Notes: a model not told the origin generated them from the letters alone. Shown: positions 53,065 through 60,946, counted from the first letter of the stretch. The stretch is 64,000 bases of DNA from Aquibium microcysteis (GCF_014495845.1 NZ_CP061080.1:4826001-4890000), one strand, 5' to 3'. Made by a program: numbers and translations.

Positions 53065-55725
53065 TCAGCGCGCCAGGAGCGCGACCGGTCGGTGCGCCAG
53101 GAGCGCGCGGAGCGTCAGGCCATCTGCGGAGTGGTTCCCTCCCGAGAGAATGTCGTGCAGGTGCACGCCGGAGATGCCGGGGGCGGGGGAGACCCGGGTA
53201 TCGCCCCACCATGACGAAGGCACCCGACCCGTGCTGGGATCGATGCCGCCGAGCACCAGTCGAGACGCCACGGTGACTGCGATGCTCTCGCCGGCCTGCC
53301 GCGCGAAGGCCACCGCGTGGCGCGCGCGCGCGCCCTCGATCGCCAGCGGGATGTAGCGGCCGCTCGAGAAGAGATCCGGCCGCTGGCCGCGCCACCGGAG
53401 AACGGCCGCGATCAGGTCCTGTTTCTCCCGTTCGAAAGCGCTGGGCTGCGCCCCGGCGGCAGCTCCATCCGCATCCCGCTGATCAAGCCTGTCGGCGAGG
53501 GTCGAGAAATCGACAGGCTGACGGTTGTCCGGGTCGACGAGGCTGAAGTCGCCGCATTCGCTGCCCTGGTAGACGTCCGGCACCCCGGGCGCCGTCAGCT
53601 TGACCAGCGTCTGGCTCAGGCTGTTGATGCGCCCGGCGGCGGCAAAGGGGTGGAGGGTGGTGGTGAAGTCGTCGTGGAAGCTGCGATTGGCGGGATCGAG
53701 CAGCCGTTGCGCATAGGCCGCGACCGCCGCCTCGTAATCGGTCTGCTCGTCCGTCCAGGAGGTGCGGGTCTTGGCCTCGCGCAGGGATTTCTCCAGATAG
53801 GGAAGGAAACGAGTCTGGAGGGAGCCGAGTGCTTCCGCCGACGGCGTCAGCCCGTCACCCGGCCAGACGCCGGCCAGCGCCTGATAGACCAGCCATTCCG
53901 TCGCCGGCTCCGGCGCAGGGCCGTCAGGAAGCACGACGACGGCGTCACGGTGCAGGCCGCGCCAGCGGTCCACCGCCTCTCCCCACGCCGCGGGTGCTTC
54001 CGACAGGGCGTAGAGCCGCGCACGGGCGTCCTCGCCGCGCTTGGTATCGTGGGTCGCGGTCCCCAGCAGCGACTGGTCGCCGCGCTCGGCTGCGCGGCCG
54101 AGCCGCGCGTGGAACCGCGCGATGCTGCCGGACCGCCGAACGGGATCGCAGCCGACCTCGTTGACGGCGATCAGCCTGTTGTAGCGATAGAACACGGTAT
54201 CCTCGACCGCCTTCGCCATCACCGGTCCCGACAGTTGCTGCAGTTTCTCGCGGAAGATCCGGGCCGTCTCTTCCGTTCCGGGCGTCACGTCGCCGACCAG
54301 CAGCCGCTCCACCAGTTCCACCGGCCGTCGCCGGCCGGCACCGAGTCTGTCGATCGCTTCCCGGGCGGCCCGATGCACGATGTCCCGATCCTGGGGAGCC
54401 ATGCCGTCTCGCGTGCCGTAGGTGCGATAGACGCGGATGGCGACGATGACCGCCGCAATCGCTTCGCCGAACACCTCCTCCGCGATACGCTCTCCGGCCT
54501 GTGCGATCGTCTTGCTGGCAAGGCGGGCGAGCGTCGCGAGCTCGCCTGCGAAATTGTGGGTGAGCGTCCGCTGCCGCGCTGCCTGGATCATTGCCTCGGC
54601 GTCGGGCCTTTCGCCGAGCGTGCGTGCGTGCGCGTCATCGAGCGCCGTGGTCCCAGTCTCGTCGACGAAGAGGTCGACGAGACTGTCGATGAACTCGTAA
54701 CCGGTCGTTCCGTCCACCGGCCAGTCCGGCGGCAGCGTCTCGTCCCCCTCGAGGATCTTCTCGACCACGAAGTACACATCCGGCCCGATGGCGGCCCGCA
54801 GCCGCTTCAGATAGCCGGCCGGGTCGGCGAGCCCGTCGACATGGTCGATCCGCAGTCCGTCCACCAGCCCCTTTTGCACCAGGTCCAGCACAAGCCGGTG
54901 GACGTCGTCGAACACCGCATCGTCTTCGACGCGAACGCCGACCAGTCCGGTGATCTCGAAGAAGCGCCGGTAGCTGAGATGTCGCCGCGCGTCCTTCCAG
55001 TACGTCAGCTGGTAGGGCTGTTGGCCGTGGACCCAGTCCACGAAGCCGGGATCGCGGGAGGCCGTCGCCATCTGGCCCGCGAATTCGTCAGCGTCCGACA
55101 GGAGAAGCTGCATCCGCTCATGGAAGGCCGTGCCACCGTCGGGTGTCGCCCGACCTGCCTCCTCCACGATCCTCCGCGCTGCTGCCGCAGGGAACTGCGC
55201 CAGAACGCTCTCGTAGCTCGCCGGATGCAGCGGAATCACCAGAGTGCCGAGTGCGAGCCCGATCCACCCGTTCGTCACGTCGATGCCCAGCCGTACCTCT
55301 CCGGCCTCCAGTGCTTCGGCATAGGGCCTGCCCAGCATCGGCAGCGTCAGCCGCTCGCTCCAGTCGACGTCGAAATGGCCCGACCATGGCGACTGCCGGC
55401 CCCATTCCACCACGCTCAGCCACCAGGGATTGGCGAGGTCCGCAGCCATGTGGTTCGGCACGATGTCGAGGATGAGGCCGATGTCCTGCGCGCGAAGCGC
55501 CTTCACCATGCGGTCGAAACCCTCTCTTCCGCCGAGGACCGGATCGAAGGCGCCGTGGTCGGCGACGTCGTAGCCGTGGGTGGAGCCCGGCGCTGCCGTG
55601 AAGATCGGCGAGGCATAGAGATGGCTGATGCCGAGACGGGCGAGGTAGGGCGCCAGCGCGGCCGCCCCGTCGAAGGTCATGCCGTTGCGGAACTGCAGGC
55701 GATAGGTCGCGCGGGGCAGCGTCAT
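53065..55725 (-). CDS. treY: Malto-oligosyltrehalose synthase
   Basis: An 886-residue GH13 enzyme that converts the reducing end of maltodextrins into a trehalosyl unit, the first step of the TreYZ pathway to trehalose. The catalytic regions are present: LILDIVPNHMA, GLRIDHVDGLADP (nucleophile aspartate), and GTATHDTKRGEDARARL. It begins ATYRLQFRNGMTFDGAA after MTLPR. malQ ends 32 bases upstream on the same strand, so the pair is cotranscribed. treZ, whose product releases trehalose, is not in the window. The reading frame is open over the whole of malQ on the same strand, which is a coincidence. Confidence 0.95.
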   Translation of the reverse strand: MTLPRATYRLQFRNGMTFDGAAALAPYLARLGISHLYASPIFTAAPGSTHGYDVADHGAFDPVLGGREGFDRMVKALRAQDIGLILDIVPNHMAADLANPWWLSVVEWGRQSPWSGHFDVDWSERLTLPMLGRPYAEALEAGEVRLGIDVTNGWIGLALGTLVIPLHPASYESVLAQFPAAAARRIVEEAGRATPDGGTAFHERMQLLLSDADEFAGQMATASRDPGFVDWVHGQQPYQLTYWKDARRHLSYRRFFEITGLVGVRVEDDAVFDDVHRLVLDLVQKGLVDGLRIDHVDGLADPAGYLKRLRAAIGPDVYFVVEKILEGDETLPPDWPVDGTTGYEFIDSLVDLFVDETGTTALDDAHARTLGERPDAEAMIQAARQRTLTHNFAGELATLARLASKTIAQAGERIAEEVFGEAIAAVIVAIRVYRTYGTRDGMAPQDRDIVHRAAREAIDRLGAGRRRPVELVERLLVGDVTPGTEETARIFREKLQQLSGPVMAKAVEDTVFYRYNRLIAVNEVGCDPVRRSGSIARFHARLGRAAERGDQSLLGTATHDTKRGEDARARLYALSEAPAAWGEAVDRWRGLHRDAVVVLPDGPAPEPATEWLVYQALAGVWPGDGLTPSAEALGSLQTRFLPYLEKSLREAKTRTSWTDEQTDYEAAVAAYAQRLLDPANRSFHDDFTTTLHPFAAAGRINSLSQTLVKLTAPGVPDVYQGSECGDFSLVDPDNRQPVDFSTLADRLDQRDADGAAAGAQPSAFEREKQDLIAAVLRWRGQRPDLFSSGRYIPLAIEGARARHAVAFARQAGESIAVTVASRLVLGGIDPSTGRVPSSWWGDTRVSPAPGISGVHLHDILSGGNHSADGLTLRALLAHRPVALLAR

Positions 55726-55757
55726 TGGGGTCGATGCCGTTTCTCGGCCGCTGGCCG

Positions 55758-57473
55758 TCAGGGTCTTGGGCGAATGGCGGCGAGCGCGCCGGTGATCCGG
55801 CCGAACCGCTCGTCCTGCGGAAGGTCCTCGAGCGGGACCGGACATTTGAACCGCCAGTTGGGATAGGCGTCGACGGTACCGGGCAGGTTCGTCGGTCGGT
55901 CGTCGCCGGAAAGATCCGCCAGTCGCGTTGCCGCCAGCTTGCAAGGCGTGAGCGCGATGAAGCGGTGCATGGCGGCTGCAAAGCCGGCCGGGAGATGGTC
56001 GCCGGGCTCTTCCGCTGCTGCGGCGTACCGTCTTGCCTCCTCCGGCGCCAGTGCATCGGACAGCTCGAGCGCCTCGACCAGCGCCATCCGTTCCGCCGCC
56101 CGCTCCTCCGTCTGGACGGCTGCCATCTCGGTATCGATGGCGCCGATGCCATGGCGCAGGCGAATGTCGTCGCCGCGCCACCAGGCCCGCAAAGGCGCGA
56201 GATCGTGTGTCGACAGGCAGGCGATCGCGAGTTCCGGATAGGCCTGGGCGGGCTTGAAGCGGAAGTCTTCCTTCTCGAAATAGGCGATGCGGTACGACAG
56301 GATGCCCCGGGAGGCCATTCGGTCGCGGAAACCCTCCGGCACGACACCCAAATCTTCGCCGATCACCAGCGAGCCGTGCTCGCGGGACAGCCGTGCGAGC
56401 ACGTCCATCAATTCTCCCGTCGGATAGTCGACATAGGCGCCGTCGGCGGGCGCGTGACCTTCGGGAACGAAGAACAGCCGCTCGAGAGCCATCACATGAT
56501 CGATCCGCAGCGCACCGCAGAACTGCATGGCAAGCTCCACCGGCTCTGCGAAAGCCGCGCATCCGGTGCTGGCGAGGGTCTTCGGCGACAGAGGCGTCAG
56601 GCCCCAGTCCTGGCCATGGGCACTGAAGTAGTCCGGCGGCGCGCCGACCGACTGGCCCACCACATAGGCGTCGCGGTCCGTCCACGTGGCAGATCCGTCC
56701 GGTGCCTCGCCGACTGCGAAGTCGAGGTAGAGGCCGATCCGCATGCCGGCGCTGCGAGCGATGGCCGCGGCCTTCTCCAACTGTGCCTCGCACAGCCACT
56801 GCAGCCAGCACTGGAAGCGAACCTCGTCGGCGTTGTCCCTGGCGAAGGCGGCGACGGCGGCGGAGCGCGGATCGGCGAAGGCCTCGGGCCAACCGCGCCA
56901 GCCGCAGCCGAAGCCCTGCGAGACCATTTCCTCGGAAATGGCCTCGAACAGGGCGTGCATCCGCAGCGCTTCGCCGCGACGGGCACAGTAGCGATCGAAT
57001 GCCGCGGACGCGCCGCCGTCGTCTCGCCAGCCGTCGCGCGACCAGATCTGGCGCAGGGCAGTGATCTTGAGCGCCGCCACCTGCGTGTAGTCGACGGTGG
57101 GAAGCGCCGAGAGCGCGCGTGCCTTGGCCGCCACCGGGCCTGACGGCTGGTAACCGGCGACCGCGTCCACAGCGATGTACAGCGGGTTGAGAAATCGCCG
57201 GTTCGAAGGAGAAAACGGGCTGCAACGGTGTGGTTCGGCAAGGAACAGCGCGTGCAGCGGGTTGAGCCCGACGAAATCGGCCCCGGCCTCCGCAGCGATG
57301 TCGCAGAACGTAGCGAGATCTGCGAAGTCGCCGATCCCCCAGTTGCGGCGCGACCGCAACTCGTAGAGCTGCAGTGAAATGCCCCAGACGCGCGTGTCCG
57401 CCAGCCATTCGGGCATATGACAGCTGTGGCCGGAGGAACTGGACCAGGCGGAGCTCTCTGGCGCGGACTTCAT
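55758..57473 (-). CDS. malQ: 4-alpha-glucanotransferase (amylomaltase), short N-terminus
   Basis: A 571-residue GH77 enzyme that moves glucan segments between maltodextrin chains and would prepare substrates for TreY. It starts the catalytic part at RVWGISLQLYELRSRRNWGIGD; nucleophile region GALRIDHVMALERLF, acid/base in VIGEDLGVVP, and CLSTHDLAPLRAWW are present. The usual N-terminal beta domain of about 100 residues is missing. The ATG at 57473 (MKSAPE) has an AAGG element; 57416 is the alternative. A stress promoter at 57536-57560 would leave room for about 50 bases of leader, in keeping with the short start. Confidence 0.88.
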   Translation of the reverse strand: MKSAPESSAWSSSSGHSCHMPEWLADTRVWGISLQLYELRSRRNWGIGDFADLATFCDIAAEAGADFVGLNPLHALFLAEPHRCSPFSPSNRRFLNPLYIAVDAVAGYQPSGPVAAKARALSALPTVDYTQVAALKITALRQIWSRDGWRDDGGASAAFDRYCARRGEALRMHALFEAISEEMVSQGFGCGWRGWPEAFADPRSAAVAAFARDNADEVRFQCWLQWLCEAQLEKAAAIARSAGMRIGLYLDFAVGEAPDGSATWTDRDAYVVGQSVGAPPDYFSAHGQDWGLTPLSPKTLASTGCAAFAEPVELAMQFCGALRIDHVMALERLFFVPEGHAPADGAYVDYPTGELMDVLARLSREHGSLVIGEDLGVVPEGFRDRMASRGILSYRIAYFEKEDFRFKPAQAYPELAIACLSTHDLAPLRAWWRGDDIRLRHGIGAIDTEMAAVQTEERAAERMALVEALELSDALAPEEARRYAAAAEEPGDHLPAGFAAAMHRFIALTPCKLAATRLADLSGDDRPTNLPGTVDAYPNWRFKCPVPLEDLPQDERFGRITGALAAIRPRP

Positions 57474-57535
57474 GCTTGCCTTGATCTCCGGGATCGCTGG
57501 GAGGGCGCCTTCAGCCGATTGGGCATCTGCCGGCA

Positions 57536-57560
57536 AACCCTCCAGCGCCGCAAAGGTTCC
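57536..57560 (-). promoter_or_regulatory. EcfG-type promoter of malQ-treY
   Basis: On the minus strand GGAAC-N16-GGTT, one mismatch from consensus. It lies back to back with the mscS promoter, nine bases apart. Confidence 0.55.
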
Positions 57561-57569
57561 ACCTGCGGA

Positions 57570-57594
57570 GGAACCTCGATGGCCTCGCCACGTT
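57570..57594 (+). promoter_or_regulatory. EcfG-type promoter of mscS, exact match
   Basis: GGAAC (57570-57574), 16 bases, CGTT (57591-57594), a full match to the consensus. The ATG at 57633 is about 30 bases from the expected transcription start. Confidence 0.75.
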
Positions 57595-57632
57595 GGAGTG
57601 ACGACTGACCGCTGGCAGCGGGAGCAGTGCGG

Positions 57633-58796
57633 ATGCCGCTTGTCTTCCCGTGGGCGGCGACAGGAGCGGGCGTGGACATACTGGACCGAGGAACGCACGA
57701 CATCGGAGCACTGCCCGACTGGGCAGTCGTCCTCATCCTTTTCGGCGTCGCGTTTCTCCTGTCCTGGGCCTTCAGGGTCCTCATCGTGCGTCGGGGCCTG
57801 CGTTTCCTCGACCCGCAATCCCTGTTCGTTCGCACCGCGCTGCAGCGGGTCCGGGGGCCTGTCGGCCTCGCCCTTCTCATGGGCGCACTCGCATTGGCCG
57901 CCACGCTGTCGCCGCTGACAGAGCGCAGCGTCGACATCGTCCGCCACGTGCTTCTGATCGGCTTCATCCTGCTCGTCTCCTGGACGGCCCGGGTTGTGCT
58001 GGATCTCTGGCTGCGCGCCCATCTCAAGCGCTTCAGGATCGACACCGACGACAATCTGCTCGCCCGCAAGCACGTCACGCAGATGCGCATTCTGCTCAGG
58101 GTGGCGGACACGGCGATCATCGTCGTCGCGCTCGGTGCCGTCATGATGACCTTCGAAGGCATCCGCCAGTACGGCGTCAGCCTGCTCGCCTCGGCCGGCG
58201 CGGCAGGCATCGTCGTCGGCCTCGCCCTGCAGCCGGTGCTCAAGAACCTCTTCGCCGGCATCCAGCTTGCGATCACGCAGCCGATCCGGATCGACGATGC
58301 GGTGATCGTCGAGGGAGAGTGGGGCAATGTCGAGGAGATCACCTCCACCTACGTGGTGGTGCGGATCTGGGACCTGCGGCGGCTGATCGTGCCCCTGTCC
58401 TACTTCATCGAGAAACCCTTCCAGAACTGGACGCGGGAGGAGGCGAACCTCCTGGGCGTGGTGATGATCTACCTCGATTATCGCGCTCCGGTGGAGGCGA
58501 TCCGCAGGGAGGTCGAGCGGATCGTCCGCGGGTCAAGGCTATGGGATGGAAACACGGTCGCCGTGCAGGTCACCGATTTCCGCGAGCAGGTGATGGAACT
58601 GCGCGTGCTCGCCAGTGCCCGGAATGCCGGTGACGCCTTCACCCTGCGCTGCATCGTCCGCGAGGCCATCGTCGCCTGGCTGCAGGAGAACCACCCGGAG
58701 GCGCTGCCGCACCTGCGCATCGTCGACGCGCAGAGCGAAACGGGACGCCCAACGCAACGGAGGACTTCGCATGAACACAGCCAATCTCCAGCTTGA
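57633..58796 (+). CDS. MscS-family mechanosensitive ion channel
   Basis: A 387-residue channel of the small-conductance mechanosensitive family. Five helices precede the pore helix, seen as GAAGIVVGLALQPVLKNLFAG, followed by the MscS beta domain with IRIDDAVIVEGEWGNVEEI and a C-terminal FTLRCIVREAIVAWL region. It would release solutes on hypo-osmotic shock. The start at 57633 is preceded by GGGAG at eight bases; a GTG at 57627 and GTG at 57672 are alternatives. It overlaps the next small gene by 26 bases. Confidence 0.92.
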   Translation: MPLVFPWAATGAGVDILDRGTHDIGALPDWAVVLILFGVAFLLSWAFRVLIVRRGLRFLDPQSLFVRTALQRVRGPVGLALLMGALALAATLSPLTERSVDIVRHVLLIGFILLVSWTARVVLDLWLRAHLKRFRIDTDDNLLARKHVTQMRILLRVADTAIIVVALGAVMMTFEGIRQYGVSLLASAGAAGIVVGLALQPVLKNLFAGIQLAITQPIRIDDAVIVEGEWGNVEEITSTYVVVRIWDLRRLIVPLSYFIEKPFQNWTREEANLLGVVMIYLDYRAPVEAIRREVERIVRGSRLWDGNTVAVQVTDFREQVMELRVLASARNAGDAFTLRCIVREAIVAWLQENHPEALPHLRIVDAQSETGRPTQRRTSHEHSQSPA

Positions 58797-59049
58797 GGGT
58801 CTGCTTCTCGCGGTCTCGGCGATAGCCGAGGCGCTGAAGGACAAGCACCTCCTGTCTGAGGCAGAGATCGATGCAGCGCTTGGAAGGGCGGAGGCGGTCG
58901 CCGGGTCGGATCCGGGCCGATCGGATCTGGTGTCGCCGGCGAACGTGGCCGCCGTGCTCTTTCCCATCCGCTTCCTGCGGGAGGCCAACGGGTCGAGCGG
59001 CGCGTCCTTCTCCCGATTGGCGGCGCAAGTGGCACGCAATGCAGGGTGA
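58771..59049 (+). CDS. Hypothetical protein coupled to mscS
   Basis: A 92-residue protein of no family known to me. Two helices (LEGLLLAVSAIAEALKDKHL and AEIDAALGRAEAVAG) precede a segment VSPANVAAVLFPIRFLREAN. CGGAGG lies seven bases before the ATG, within the end of mscS, so it overlaps that gene by 26 bases and is translationally coupled. It would be made together with the channel under stress control. Its role is unknown. Confidence 0.75.
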   Translation: MNTANLQLEGLLLAVSAIAEALKDKHLLSEAEIDAALGRAEAVAGSDPGRSDLVSPANVAAVLFPIRFLREANGSSGASFSRLAAQVARNAG

Positions 59050-59133
59050 ACTTCCGGGATCGCCGGCGCGCCACTGCCTGAACGGGTGAGGTCCACGGGC
59101 GGCCGCTTCGTCGCAGCCGCCCGTCGATGCGGT

Positions 59134-59613
59134 CTACATCCGCACCTTCGCGTTGTCGCCCATGTCGGGCCTCGAATCGCTCGCTGCGGCAACCAGCATC
59201 TTGGCGAAGCTGACGGCCCGGCCGGGTCCGTCCCAGTACTGGGCGTCTTTCGGCCGGACCTTCAGCACCCGTATGGCCGGATCTTCGGCGTCGTCCCACC
59301 ACGCCTTGGCGGGTGTCGAGAAAAGCTCCTTGATCTTGCCGCGGTCGTTGCTGATCTCCGCATGCCCGCTCACGGACACGTAGCTGTTGGCTTTGGGATC
59401 CGCGAAGGCGAGGCAGACGGCGGGATCGCGGGCGATCTCGTCGTCCTTGTGGCTCGCCGCGTCGGTCAGGAAGTAGACCATCCGCTCGTCATGGTCGACA
59501 TAGGCCGCCATCGGACGGGAACGTATGTCCTGTCCGTCCGCAGTGGCCAGCATGCACAGTCCAATGTTCTCCATCATGTCCCAGACATGTTTCGCGTCGC
59601 CTTGTTCGGCCAT
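59134..59613 (-). CDS. PPOX-fold flavin/pyridoxamine-oxidase-like protein (general stress protein 26 type)
   Basis: A 159-residue split-barrel protein of the PNPOx-like family, often called general stress protein 26. MLATADGQDIRSRPMAAYVD and IWFFLTD-like VYFLTDAASHKDDEIARDP are the two typical blocks; WWDDAEDPAIRVLKVRP and QYWDGPG complete the signature. Members bind FMN or F420 or heme; the cofactor is not certain. A GGAG element precedes the ATG at 59613 and an exact stress promoter precedes it at 59652-59676. Confidence 0.88.
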   Translation of the reverse strand: MAEQGDAKHVWDMMENIGLCMLATADGQDIRSRPMAAYVDHDERMVYFLTDAASHKDDEIARDPAVCLAFADPKANSYVSVSGHAEISNDRGKIKELFSTPAKAWWDDAEDPAIRVLKVRPKDAQYWDGPGRAVSFAKMLVAAASDSRPDMGDNAKVRM

Positions 59614-59651
59614 CTCGTCGTCTCCGCGGTTGGGGGTGGTTGGTGCCGGGA

Positions 59652-59676
59652 AACGGCTCGGCACTGCGTTTGTTCC
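59652..59676 (-). promoter_or_regulatory. EcfG-type promoter of the PPOX gene, exact match
   Basis: On the minus strand GGAAC-N16-CGTT without mismatch, giving a leader of about 30 bases. Divergent from the promoter at 59716-59741. Confidence 0.75.
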
Positions 59677-59678
59677 TC

Positions 59679-59708
59679 CCATATCCACGCGCCCCATATC
59701 CACGCGCC
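59679..59708. repeat. Tandem duplication of a 15-base unit between divergent stress promoters
   Basis: CCATATCCACGCGCC occurs twice head to tail (59679-59693 and 59694-59708) with no mismatch. It sits directly upstream of the -35 element of the minus-strand promoter and eight bases from that of the plus-strand one, and is not in any gene. Confidence 0.8.
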
Positions 59709-59715
59709 CGAGGCG

Positions 59716-59741
59716 GGAACCATGTCCTCTGCGGCCCCGTT
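59716..59741 (+). promoter_or_regulatory. EcfG-type promoter of the lipoprotein gene
   Basis: GGAAC (59716-59720), 17 bases, CGTT (59738-59741), an exact match with the longer spacer. The leader would be about 40 bases. Confidence 0.72.
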
Positions 59742-59788
59742 GGGCGGGCAACCCGAAAGCGGGTGAGCTGATACGCGAGGATCCAGGC

Positions 59789-60139
59789 ATGAAACCGAAG
59801 CACCGTATTCCAGGCGCCATGATCGCGCTCGCCCTCCTGTTGCCGCTCGCGGCATGCGGGGAAGACGCGCCGACCGATGCTCCCGAATCCACCTTGCTGC
59901 CGAACCGCACCGAGGATCGTCTGATCGAAGGCGTGGGACCCCCGGAGCAGGTCGATACCGATCCGACGCCGCAGGCGACGACCGGTGGCGAGATTCCGGG
60001 CTATTCACCGGTGGACGAGGGTGAAGGCTCCGATACGACGGATGGCGCCGTCACCGACGAGCAGATGCCTGCGAACCGGACCGTACCCGGCGCCGACGAT
60101 GCCGCGACGCCCGCGCCGGCTCCGTTGCCGGCGCAGTAG
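59789..60139 (+). CDS. Small lipoprotein
   Basis: A 116-residue predicted lipoprotein. A basic start and helix MKPKHRIPGAMIALALLLP lead to the lipobox LAAC, with lipidation expected at Cys23. The remainder (NRTEDRLIEGVGPPEQVDTD and onward) is acidic, rich in threonine, proline and alanine, and probably disordered, ending PAPAPLPAQ. No family is recognised. It lies under an exact stress-type promoter and is convergent with the PAP2 gene. Confidence 0.82.
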   Translation: MKPKHRIPGAMIALALLLPLAACGEDAPTDAPESTLLPNRTEDRLIEGVGPPEQVDTDPTPQATTGGEIPGYSPVDEGEGSDTTDGAVTDEQMPANRTVPGADDAATPAPAPLPAQ

Positions 60140-60148
60140 CGCCGATCG

Positions 60149-60913
60149 TCATCGCGGCGGCGCGTCGGTTGCAGCGGGCATCTCGTCCTCGCCCTCGACC
60201 GTTCCGCGCCGCTGCAACCAAAGGGTGACTACCCAGCAACCGATCGCCCATCCGGCCCCCACGCTCCAGCCCGCGAGCACGTCCGTCGGCCAGTGGACGC
60301 CGAGATAGACCCGGCTGATCCCGACGAGCACGACGATGAAGATCGCGCACCCGATCAGGTAGGAGCGGCTGCGCCAGCGCGGCTGGACGCGGGCCAGCAT
60401 CGCCGCCAGCGTCAGATACACCGTGGCCGCCATCATGGAGTGGCCGCTCGGGAAGCTCGCGGTCGAGACGTAGGAGCCGTGCGGAACGAGGTCCGGCCGG
60501 GGCCGGTCGATGCCTGCCTTGATCATCTGGCTGATCAGGACGCCGCCCGCGACCGCCACCAGCACCGCCAGCGCCGCGCGTCGTTTCCGCACGAGAAGAA
60601 GATAGCCGCAGGCGCCGAGCGCGATCAGGGACAGAACACCGACGCCGCCGAGCGCGGTGAAGTCGCGCATCATCTCCTGCAGCCACGGCGGCCCCAGAGG
60701 ATCGGCGTGATCCGCGGGATTGCGCAACAGAAGAAGCAGCGCCTCGTCGAGCGCGTCCGTACTCCCTTCCCGCACTTCGTCCGCCAGTTCGAGCAGGACC
60801 CAGACAGCGGCGGCCGGCACCATGAGGCCAAGGAGGATCGGCCATTCGCGGGCCGCCAACTGGTGCAGGCCGGAGAGACGGGAGAAGAGGCGTGAGGCGT
60901 GAGGCTTGGTCAT
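60149..60913 (-). CDS. PAP2-family membrane phosphatase
   Basis: A 254-residue membrane phosphatase of the type 2 phosphatidic acid phosphatase family, acting on lipid phosphates such as undecaprenyl pyrophosphate or phosphatidic acid. The three catalytic motifs are intact: KAGIDRPRP, FPSGHSMMA, and SRVYLGVHWPTDVLAG. Five to six helices are visible. The ATG at 60913 follows GAGAG directly, and no other start is near; the expected transcription start of the stress promoter at 60922-60946 falls only a few bases before it. Confidence 0.92.
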   Translation of the reverse strand: MTKPHASRLFSRLSGLHQLAAREWPILLGLMVPAAAVWVLLELADEVREGSTDALDEALLLLLRNPADHADPLGPPWLQEMMRDFTALGGVGVLSLIALGACGYLLLVRKRRAALAVLVAVAGGVLISQMIKAGIDRPRPDLVPHGSYVSTASFPSGHSMMAATVYLTLAAMLARVQPRWRSRSYLIGCAIFIVVLVGISRVYLGVHWPTDVLAGWSVGAGWAIGCWVVTLWLQRRGTVEGEDEMPAATDAPPR

Positions 60914-60919
60914 CTCTCT

Positions 60920-60944
60920 GGAACAACGCTTTGCACTGCGGGTT
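60920..60944 (+). promoter_or_regulatory. EcfG-type promoter of the EF-hand gene, part of a two-way promoter
   Basis: GGAAC (60920-60924), 16 bases, GGTT (60941-60944), one mismatch. The same stretch read on the minus strand is also a stress promoter (60922-60946), because GGAACA and GGTTCC stand as inverted repeats at its ends. Confidence 0.55.
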
Positions 60945-60946
60945 CC
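60922..60946 (-). promoter_or_regulatory. EcfG-type promoter of the PAP2 gene, overlapping the opposite one
   Basis: On the minus strand GGAAC-N16-TGTT, one mismatch. The -10 is only nine bases from the PAP2 start codon, so the transcript would be leaderless or nearly so. Confidence 0.45.

Noticed and set aside
53065..57408. A single open frame of 1447 codons on the minus strand
   Set aside because: Only the part from 55725 down (treY) has family similarity. The rest is an out-of-frame reading of malQ, which is encoded in another minus-strand frame; high GC keeps the shadow frame open.
57470..57640. Apparent frameshift in the malQ N-terminus (one frame reads EVPPQVEP, another ALEGLPADAQ)
   Set aside because: Both look faintly like amylomaltase N-termini, but two well-formed divergent stress promoters occupy exactly this stretch, including an exact match. 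A promoter region with a downstream malQ start is simpler.
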